From positions 124,001 to 188,000 of the forward strand of contig NW_005179044.1 of assembly GCF_000350225.1 (NCBI RefSeq): a DNA stretch of 64,000 bases, in the 5' to 3' direction. The notes beneath the pieces were generated by a model. That model saw nothing but the letters and a program-made list of their open reading frames with translations. It was not told the origin of the DNA and ran no database searches. Each line of letters begins with the position of its first letter. Within the stretch, counting starts at the first letter, position 1. Position numbers and translations under genes: made by a program. Of the stretch, positions 54,830 to 64,000 are shown in pieces. Source of the stretch: Chondrus crispus. Taxonomy: Eukaryota > Rhodophyta > Florideophyceae > Gigartinales > Gigartinaceae.

Positions 54830-57800
54830 ATGTCGACATTGCAGGAGAAACCCAACACCGAGGCCCCCGTAGACCCGATGTTGGAAGAAGGCACCACAGG
54901 GACACCCGACGTCCCAGTGAAGCGCAACGAGCGACACGCGGTTAACGCCGACCGACACGAGTCGGTCGACCTCCTGACTCCGGTGAGCCCAAGGTCGCCG
55001 ACGAAATGTCCGCCTCGTACGGACTCCAGCACCTGGACGGGCGTCACTGAGACGCGAACGTCCCCCGACTCGAGCCGAAGGAAACGCAAGAGGGGCCAAC
55101 GCCGAAGTCGAAGGACCCGGCGGAACGACCTCACCGATAAGGTCGCGCCCAAGGTGGTCGATGGCCTCGTATGCCTCATGACGTCGAAAATATATAACGT
55201 CTTGGGCTCCGTGGCCACCGAAGGCAACGCGTTTAAGCCCCAAACGATCGCCGTCGACACGTGCTCGGGCTATAACTTGGTGAGGAAGGCCGACCTCCCT
55301 CCCGACTGGGCCCGCTACATAATACGGGACGCGCCATTACCACGCCTGGCTGGCGCGAACAGTAACCCGCTTCGACTTACGACGGTCGTCCGCCTCGCGG
55401 TCCGGCTGCGGAACACGACGTTCCGCATACCTTTCGTAGTGGCCGAACAACTCGCTGTTCCCGTTCTACTTGAGACCGCGTTCATTGATGCGCACGTACG
55501 CAGCATCGACATCGACGGACAGAAGCTCGAACTTCGTCACGGTGGCTCGGTAGCCATCGTCAATGGGAAGGGGGAACCGACTTCCCCCACTAGGCGGCAC
55601 GGTCGCCAAATGAGTCGTCCGGAGGTACGCGAGGAGGCCCCGCAGGCGATCCAAATCGCCCGCTGGGTTACCATCCCCGCGATGTCGCAAGCCCGTGTGC
55701 GTGTGACAACCGCGGGGAGGGGTCTCGTGTTCCTGGAGCCCAAGCCCTCACTCCAACACCGCCATGGAGTGAGGCTGACGAATGGCGTCGCGGAAGTCCT
55801 GCCGAACGAGACATTCGAAGCCATCGTCGCGAACTTCTCGCGACGGGAGAGGCGGCTTCCGACGCACACCGTCGTGGGATACGCGAAGCGCAACCCCCTC
55901 GCGATCCTCACGCCCGAACGTCGAGTCGCTGAGGGGGTCGCGCTCGCGTTGCACCTGACCGCCTTGACCGATCAAGTCGGAGAGGTCGGAGCTGGCCGAT
56001 CCAGCTCCGACGAGAAGGCAACCGCGGGGAGTGAAGGGGTTGACCCGGACGAACGGTCACCTATACCCCAACCGACGGCGGAGGGTACTGTACCCCCCAG
56101 CAGAAGGATCCCGAAAATCCACCGATGGATTGGGAAAAAGAGATTGACTTCTCATACATCGACGATGACAAGCTCCGTGGCCACGTGCTCGAAATGCTCC
56201 GTAAGCACTCGAGCCTGTGGAGCAGTGGGCTCGGAACGATCCAAGCCACAGAGCACCGCATTCCCCTCGAACCGGGAACGAAACCAATTCGTTCTATGCC
56301 CTATCGAAAGGGCCCGGCCATGCGCGAAATGGTCGCGAAGGAGGTCAACAAGATGTTGAACGCAGGGGTTATCGAACCCGCCAGCACCGAGTGGGCGTCC
56401 CCGGTGTTGCTCGTACCGAAGAAAGACGGCTCTCTTCGGTTCTGCGTGGACTACCGGCGTCTCAACGCGAAGACTGCAGCGGATTCGTATCCGCTGCCGC
56501 GCATGGACGACTGCATCGACTCGTTAGGAGATGCAGCCGTCTTTACGACGCTGGACTGCAATTCCGGTTATTGGCAGACCCCGGTCGCTCCGGAGGACCG
56601 GGATAAGACTACCTTCACGACACATATGGGTACGTACCGCCATTTGCGCATGACGTTTGGATTAAAAGGGGCACCGGCCACCTTCCAACGTGCCGTCGAT
56701 ATCATACTCTCCGGAGTCCGCTGGCAAATATGCCTCGTCTATCTCGATGACGTGATCGTGTTCTCGCGTACGGACGCGAAACACGCAAGGCATCTCGATA
56801 CCGTCTTGAGCTTGTTGCGGAGTGCCGGCATCTCCCTCAAGCTCAAGAAGTGCAGCTTCTTCCGTCCGAAGGTGCACTACCTGGGGCACGTTATATCCCC
56901 AGGTAAGTTGAGCGTGGCTGATACGGCAATCGACGCCTTCAAGACGTTCACGTTCCCGAGGACGTTGACGCAGGTGCGCTCGTTCCTCGGGGCGTGTAAC
57001 GTGTATCGTCGCTTCGTCAAGGGCTTCTCGAAGATTGCCCGTCCGTTAACCGATATAACGCGCAAGGACTCAGATCACGATTTCGATAACCCAACGGAGG
57101 TTCAGCATCAGGCTTTCGAAAGCCTGAAGGCGGCGATGATCTCCCCGCCGATCGTGGCCCTACCACGGTACGGCCGACCGTACCTGTTGGACACTGACGC
57201 CAGTGCATATCAACTCGGGTGCACCCTCCTACAGGAGCACGACCAGCCAAACGATTGGCGCTCCGTTGGGTACTGGTCGTACTCGCTAAGCGATAGCGAG
57301 CGGAACTACAGCGCTACGGAGCGTGAGTGCTTCGCCGTGGTGTAGGCCGTCCGCACACTGCGGCCGTACATCGAAGGAACAAAGTTCACCGTCCGGACGG
57401 ATCACGACGCCCTCCGGTGGCTCATGTCGCTCACGGAGAGCTCGGGGAGACTCACCCGGTGGCGGCTACGTCTGGCTGGATACGATTTCACCATTCAGTA
57501 CCGCCCCGGGCGCGTGCATCAGGTGCCCGATGCCCTGTCACGCCTCGTGTCGCCTCGTGCCGCCGATGACCCTCGCCTCCCCGTCGAGGTGGATGACGAC
57601 ATTCCCACCTTCGACGGGGGCACGACCGTTCGAGACGTATCGAATGAGCTCGCGGACCACGCCTGTACCGCGAGCTGTGATCATCAGGCCGTCCATGTCT
57701 TCGTAACGACACGGAACCAAGCCGAAGCCCGAACAAGGCCGCACGTACGGACGCGCGACGAACCGCCAGGCGACGACGAAGCCCCCGCTCTTCAAGGACC

Positions 57801-59412
57801 CAATTCGTTTTGGGAGGAGAACGACAGGTTCCACGCCGCCGACATTCAGCGCGCCGAAGACCCCGAGGCTGGCGCGCTCGACTCCCCGGTCGCCCCACCG
57901 CAGGACGACCTTCCGGCCCCTCTTACGATAGAGGAGATAGCCGAGGAGCAACGCGTAGATGACTTCTGCCAAACCGTTTTGGCACGACAGTCTGAGTCTC
58001 GAGACTCCGCGTTCTTCGAGAACAACGAAGGGGTGCTCAAACGGAGACACCCCTTCGATCCCGACACCGTACAGGTGGTGGTGCCTCGGACGCTTCGCGC
58101 CAGGCTCCTTCGCCTGTGTCACAACCCGGCCATCGCAGGGCACCCGGGCCAGAACCGTATGTACTACGCACGTCGACGCGAGTACTACTGGCCCCACCTG
58201 GCTGCAGACGTGGCAGCCACGGTGCGAGGGTGTCGGACCTGCGCAATGAACCGGGTTAAGCTGAGGAAACATCTCAATCGATTGAGATTATTCCCAGCTA
58301 CGAGACCTCTCGAGAGCCTCGCCATCGACATCTTGGGGCCGCTCCCCAAGACGAAGACAGGGAAACGATTCCTGCTCGTGATTACGGACCGCTTCAGTAA
58401 GCTGACGCAAGTCGTTGCGCTCCGCACGATAACAGCGTACACGGTCGCAGTTGCGTTCTGCGACTCGTGGGTGTTCAAGTATGGCGTCCCTCGCACGTTG
58501 CTTTCGGACAACGGCCCTCAGTTTAATGCCAAGTTCTTCCACAGCACGTGCCGTGTTCTGGGGATAACGAATTTGTACACTTCGGCGTACCATCCCCAGA
58601 CGAACGGGCAAGTCGAGCGATATAACCGAACAATCGCCTCGATGCTGAGGAACTACGTGAGTGAACACCAGGACGACTGGGATGTGTACGTGGGGCCGCT
58701 TACGTACGCATACAACTCCCACGTACATCGCACCACACGCACCACGCCGTTTGAACTCGTGCTCAGCAGGCCACCGCCGGAGTTCTCTTTCCGACGGGCG
58801 GACGGCGACGCGCCCCCTTCCGATAGGGGGAACCAACGTGCCGAGTTTCTCAAGACCTTGGACTCGACTATCCAGAAGGCCTACGCGAGCCTGTGTCGGA
58901 CGCAGGCTCGCTACAAGCGCGACTTCGATAAGCGCATACGACGCATTAATTCCCGGCTCCGTCCTGGAGAATACGTTTATCTCAACCCCACCGATGGGGC
59001 TAAGACATCGAGCAAGCTCGCCTCGCCCGCTGTGGGACCCTACCGCGTGCTCGCCAATGACCGCCGTACCATCACGATCGATCGTGAGGGTGTCACCGAG
59101 CGCGTCTCCGCAGATCGCTGCGTGTATGCGCCACCGCCAACGGGCGCAACGCGGACGAGCACGACAACCCCGGATGACCTTGCCGACAAGGTCACCGAGG
59201 GCACACAGTATGCCGTCGAACGGCTACTCAAGCATCGCGTCATGGAGGATGGAACTACGGAGTTCCTCATTAAATGGGCAGACTACGATACTCCCACATG
59301 GACGGCGCGTACCCACATCCCCGAGGAGTTGGTTTCTCGTTACGCACAAAGACTCCGGGCTCGTACAGGGAGATACCTCACCTCGGAAGTGAACGCGGAC
59401 GTTCACTCTTGA
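54830..59412 (+). pseudogene. gypsy-3 pol, one frameshift and one stop
   Basis: ATG 54830 corresponds to the gypsy-2 pol start. The protease again has DTCSG. A C7 to C6 loss at 56093-56098 shifts the frame before RT. TGG to TAG at 57343 truncates it within RNase H. The rest, to 59412, keeps YLDD, integrase HHCC and DDE, and the chromodomain. The RT motif MPFG is MTFG here. Otherwise close to gypsy-2 throughout. Confidence 0.9.
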
Positions 59413-62049
59413 GGGGGGGGCCCTCAACCGCCTCGTTGCGGATTAAATTCCACCTCGAATTAAATGCACCCCGCGTACATGGGGCAAAAGGGGACGTGCG
59501 AAGGGATAGCTGTCCCCAGAGAGCAGCAACGGAATAATTCGCGAGACGTCAAGACGTATTGGCAACCGAGTTCATCGAAAACGACCAGTTATCGCCGGCA
59601 AGAGGCAGGAGAGAGGATAGTACGTGCTGCCCTACGCAAAGCGGTCGCACCTCGAGGAGTAGAAGGCAGAGTGACGCGGTCGAACGCGAAAATGCCCTAA
59701 AACAAGTGCCCACGAAGGCATCGCCCGTTTCGTATTGACCAGAGGACGTCAAGACGTATCGACGAAGGTCCCGTAAGCAAACCAGAGGAAGCGAGCAGCA
59801 CGAGCTGCGCCCTGAGGGAACCTCGTCACGGACTGTGGGCAAGGAGCCCTCCAGCAGGGAGACGATCTCCCAGAGCGATATAGTCGCCCCGCGGTCGCCA
59901 CAAGTTCTGCCGACATGGGGACAGCTGTCCTGCACGCCCCGGTCCGGACCAGCTGCGCTATGACGAAATGGTCCGCGATCCCGAGTCCCCCGCGACGACG
60001 AGAAGACGTAGCCCTGCATTAGATAGCAACGACAAGTACGCCGCAGTCGGAATAAGGACAGAGAAAGAGACAGTATGGGCCGCCGTCGGCTGATACACGC
60101 GAGATCAGAGCTCCAACAAACAGCCACCGCCATACCCTAAATACCGGAGAAAATATTGGTGAAATGGGAAATTACACTGACGGGCGGTTGCACGGGCAGG
60201 ACGCCCAGACACGTGCTGTACGCAACAACGCGCAAGGGACGTCCGGACAGCGGCGCGTGGGAAGAGTACAGCGTGTACCCACCGATCGGCACACGCAAGC
60301 GGTGCCACCCCCTTCATAATCGTCAAACCAACGGACGTCCGACGCACGGGTCGTCCCGAACGCGGAGCGGGCACCAAGAACAGCAACCCGAGGCGCTGAG
60401 CAAGAAAAGACCTTCCCGCGGTGGATACGGCACGCGAGCAACGAACGCTCCCCCGCCGTGGGCTCGCAAGGGGGGGTGGGCTCGAGCTCTCCCACGACCG
60501 CGCTGACGCACCGCTCGGGCGTCGAGGGAGGAGCCGACTCCCTCCTCGTCCCCCGCATGCCAACGATCGGCCCCTTTCCCCCGCTCGCTCGCCTGAAAGC
60601 GGAGCAGGGGAGACTACAGTACGGAGCGCGACGTCGCGCTAGGTAGCAGACAGGGCCGGATGGAAGGAACGCGCTACGGCGGTGACGGGCGGACAGGAAG
60701 GGAGAGCGGAGAAGTTTTGCTGGCATCCACGAAGGTCCAGGCGTTCGGAATTCCCTCTCGCCGTGGGAGCACACACTGCCGCGCGTGCGCTCACGCGCGA
60801 AGGCGGACGCAGGTTATGAGGAGCAGCGACGTGCTCAGACCCTCCTGTCCGCGCGGATCAATCGAATGATCCCTCGAACTGGCCTCCCCGCCTTCCCACC
60901 CGCGAGGCGGCACAGCGACGAGGACTGTCCTCGCCCGGGGCCCGACGACACCCCCGGGAAGGAAGAACGGGACCCAATTCTGTCCGACCTCGATCGGCGC
61001 AAGATGTCGACACCCCACAGCAGGCCCCGGCAAGAAGGGATAAATCGCAGGGGGGGAATCGAGGACCCCACACTGATGCGACGGGGGCCAATTCGGCTCC
61101 CTAAGGGGGTAGGCTCGAACTCTCCCAGGACCACCCGCACGGCTACACGGACGCGTAGCTCGGGTGAAGAGGGAGGAGACGACTCCCCCCCCATTCTCCC
61201 ACACGCTGAAGATTTGCTTTCCTCACCCCTGCTCGCTCGTCCGACCTCGGAGCGGCGGGAGACTACAGTGCGAGGAAGACGTCGCGCTGGGATTGAGGTA
61301 CGCAGCACGCCTGCAGTGGACGTGCAATAAGGACGAGCAGGGACGTCCCGGTAGTGTCTATGAAGAGCCAAGCGAGGCGGACTCCGGTCGGACATGCACA
61401 CGACCGACGGCCGAAGGGCGGAGAGCGGGGCGCTCGTACTCTCATCTTCCCGTAATAGTACACAAATTCGCGCTTACGGTCACACCCGAAAGCGGACGCG
61501 GCTCACGAAAGCGAACAACAAGTTCTCACCTTCCGAGCCACGCCGACAATTCGGATTGTCACCCCGCTCGCCCTGCTCGCTTGACCATGAGCGACAACGA
61601 CGGCTACTGTACTCAGCCGAGCCCGACGACGAGCTCGGGAAGAAAACCACGACGCGTTATTGGCAAGACCGGCATCGCGCACGACCGGACCCGTTTCGAG
61701 GACGGGAGAATGAACGCGCCGAAAAATACCGCGACCCTGACAGGGACGGACTGTCAAAAAGCATCAGCGAATACCACGCACAAGAGACGACGCATTCAGA
61801 GGGACGCGCCCTGGACGAGACCCCGACCGACTTAGTGCGAGGCGGGGGTATCGACACGCCGCGAACGGCCCTGTCGTAAGAGAAAAAGAAAAAAAGGGGG
61901 GGATATACAGAACACAGTTGAGCGTAAGCATGGAGGAGGGGAACGAAGAGGGTACGAAGCACCCCGAGCCAAGGCCAAGAGACGAATTTGGTTTTTACGC
62001 AGGAAGGGGAAAAGACGACCTGGCCCCCGCGGACATATCGGGACCCCGC
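59413..62049. other. gypsy-3 non-coding interval after pol
   Basis: Begins with a purine/G tract and GGGCCCTCAACC as in gypsy-2. Contains the conserved 60168-60245 block. No gene recognised, although many random frames exist because of high GC. Confidence 0.5.
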
Positions 62050-64000
62050 TCAGTGGTCAACGCCGCCGGGCGACGCCTCCGGGCGCGGACCGTAGAGCCC
62101 CGGCGGACAGTAGCCGGGGTGATGTGGCACTGTCGTGCTTGACCCCCCCAAGGGAGGCATCGCCACCGCACTGTGGCGGTTCCAGCGGTGCACGTCGCCC
62201 TCAGGGGCAGCAACGACGTCCGATGAGGGCGCTTCGCACTCCGAGCTCTCGTAAGGATCCGGCATCGGGCGCGGAGCAGACGAAGGCGCCATTCGAAGGC
62301 TTCGGAGAGCGTCCCGCTCACGACGATACCGGTCACGTTCGGCAGTCGTCTGCTCTAACACGGCCGCCCGACGATCCGAGGACGCGCGTAATGCTTCGAA
62401 CTCGCTACGTACGTGTTGCAGCTCGTATACGGAGGACGCACGAGCCGCCTCGAGGCGCCGTGCTTCGTCGCTCCGTGACAAGTACCAGCTCGCGAGTGTG
62501 CTGAGTAGACCGTCCACTTTCCATGCGCGGTCAGCGGACTGACCCAAGGCGTGGGAGAGTACAGGGACGGCCCTGATGTCTTCCCGCTTCAGCGTCCCGT
62601 GACGCACAGACATCACCGGTGGCGCCTCCCGTGGCGGCATCGAGTTGAGGGGCGGGACAGGGGGGACCACAAGGCACGCGGTCAGACGGAAGCCGCTTTC
62701 GACGACGGTAGGGTCACCGGACGGGTCCGCACGTGCGAATTGATATGCGGTGGGCTCGTTGTTGAGGTCCCGGTATCGTTTCTTTCGCGCTTCGCGCGAG
62801 GCGGAGCCGACTCCGCCCCCGCCCGCGGGGCGGCTAGGAGAGGACCCGAGGCCCGTCGACCGCGCCACAAATGCGTCGCCTTGGCGGTCGTATACGAGAA
62901 AGGAGGACTGGCTACCGGTGGTGAAGTCACTCCAATAGCGCAGGTGGCGATCGCCCACCTCGCTAGCACGATGCATGAGCCCGAGGGCGAACGAATACGT
63001 TCATGGCACATGCCGCGTACACTGCTCGAGCGGGTGTAAGGGTACGCTGGGGAGGTCCCACGCTACCCTCCCCAAGTAAGCCAACACTTCGACAGGTTGA
63101 ACGAACACGCGCCCGTGAATAGAGACCTCGTTCATGAACGCATTTCCGAGTGCCCAAGCCCACTCCCTCTCGACGTTATACACGAGGTCGGCAGAAGCGG
63201 GATGCGACGGATCTGAGCAAGCAACTCCGAAGTGCTTTAGAACATAGGGTAGCAAGGGATGGACTCCCAGCGAAGGGAAGGTCTCCCTTACCACAGCGGG
63301 GAGACTGGGGAAATCCCGTGGAGATAGGCCTCCTTCGAAAGACGCCGAACGAAATACGCGACCATCCTCCTCCCCTGAGTGGCGGTAAGCCGCCCAGTCG
63401 TGGGGCGCGATCCCCACACCGTGCAAACGCATGAGCGAACATGCCGACTTTTGGAAGGCGACCCGAGCCCTCGAATAGGCAAAGGGGCGCGGGCTTACGT
63501 AGAGCCCCGGGACGTGGGACAAGACGAATTCACGAGGACTCGGCTGCTCCCGGTGGAACAGATACGCGGCCATTCTGTCGACATACTCCACCTCGCTCAA
63601 ACTGTACGCGAACGTACGGTCGGACGCGACCGCGGCGGGAATTTGATACGCTGACCCGCCACCCTCCGCCAGGAGCCGACCCAGCACTAAGGAAGCTTCT
63701 TCCTCGCGCCCCGCTTCGTACACTTTACGCACCCGGGACAAATCGGGACGAAGATGCTCACGCGACAACAACTCACCCACGCTGATGCTGGTCCGCGCGT
63801 ATCGACACCAGGAGAATCTCAGGCGATCAAGGGGGAGAGGGGTAGACCGCTCGAGCGGGACCCCGAACCACTCATGGGTATCGACGTCCCCCTCTCTGCC
63901 CGACGTCACCATGGCTTGAGCCGTCTCAGGCCGAACACCAGAACCGCGGTCGCCTTCCCCCTCACAAGTCGGCGACGGAGGCCGGACGGGTACGACGACG
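62050..64000 (-). pseudogene. gypsy-3 antisense gene, one TGA, N-terminus outside window
   Basis: Minus-strand frame still open at the window edge and ending at 62050. It shares with the gypsy-2 product FGVPLERSTPLPLDRL, RKVYEAGR, EVEYVDRMAAYL, APHDWAAYRHSGE, HPLLPYVLKHFGVAC, VEREWAWALGNAFMNEVSIH, the basic RKKRYRDL, the helix LLSTLASWYLSRSDE, the coiled coil TTAERDRYRRERDALR and the C-terminal YCPPGLYGP. One TGA at 63003-63001 stands where gypsy-2 has Trp in HVPWTY. The spacer segments between blocks differ much more than the blocks, a pattern expected under protein-level constraint. Confidence 0.8.

Larger units (their letters stand above)
51338..64000 (+). mobile_element. gypsy-3: second copy of the gypsy-2 family, cut by window end
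   Basis: 5' LTR, primer-binding site, gag, pol and antisense gene in the same order as gypsy-2 with high identity. The 3' LTR lies outside the window. Damage is light: an 8-bp duplication and a 1-base loss in gag, a 1-base loss and one nonsense codon in pol, and one nonsense codon in the antisense gene. Confidence 0.9.

Noticed and set aside
62050..63912. TGA read as Trp (alternative genetic code)
   Set aside because: TGG is used for Trp throughout, and intact genes (gypsy-2 pol, gypsy-2 antisense gene) terminate at TGA, so TGA is a real stop.

Overview
This window looks like transposon-dense nuclear DNA from a eukaryote. It contains one ordinary host-type gene, an intron-free secreted von Willebrand A (vWA) domain gene with its own TATA box. 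Everything else recognisable is eukaryotic mobile DNA: PIF/Harbinger, pogo/Tigger, Mutator-like (MULE) and chromodomain-bearing Ty3/gypsy elements. The transposase families, compact single-exon gene and TATA promoter make a red alga (Chondrus-like) my best guess. That is an inference from memory, not something the sequence proves.

Layout. 1-5.2 kb: the vWA gene on the minus strand, then sequence with palindromes and a poly-A tract but no recognisable gene. 5.2-5.8 kb: a MITE-like inverted-repeat element. 6.05-8.8 kb: a PIF/Harbinger element with a decayed transposase facing an intact Myb/SANT-like partner gene, its ends carrying multiple copies of a 13-bp palindromic motif. 9.3-10.4 kb: an internally deleted pogo/Tigger element. 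10.7-11.9 kb: a second Harbinger-type transposase relic. 12.3-30.9 kb: a third Harbinger-type transposase on the minus strand, split into three pieces by nested LTR insertions, each with target-site duplications. The largest insertion is gypsy-1 (13914-29518, about 15.6 kb, decayed). 31.5-32.15 kb: a second copy of the 'X' LTR. 32279-46950: gypsy-2, about 14.7 kb, with intact gag, pol and a third, antisense gene. 48.2-51.2 kb: a MULE transposase that appears to carry a J-domain-like N-terminus. 51338 to the window end: gypsy-3, same family as gypsy-2, lightly damaged and cut off by the window edge.

The most interesting system is the gypsy family. All three long elements carry, between pol and the 3' LTR, a long open frame on the opposite strand. 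In gypsy-2 it is an intact 817-codon gene; gypsy-3 has a clear homologue; gypsy-1 has a 651-codon frame in the same place that I cannot show to be homologous. In gypsy-2 the added module is bracketed by a direct repeat of the pol 3' end plus a polypurine tract, as if it was acquired downstream of an older 3' end. This family also has an unusual protease active site (DTC rather than DTG), a shared unusual primer-binding site and a run of hairpins in U3.

How the genes work together: gag and pol would supply particle, protease, reverse transcriptase, RNase H, integrase and a chromodomain for targeting. The antisense product has a conserved globular region, a basic patch and a coiled coil, but no function can be assigned from sequence. 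The Harbinger transposase and its Myb/SANT-like partner would act together on the element ends. Except for gypsy-2, the Myb/SANT-like gene and the vWA gene, the coding regions are visibly broken.
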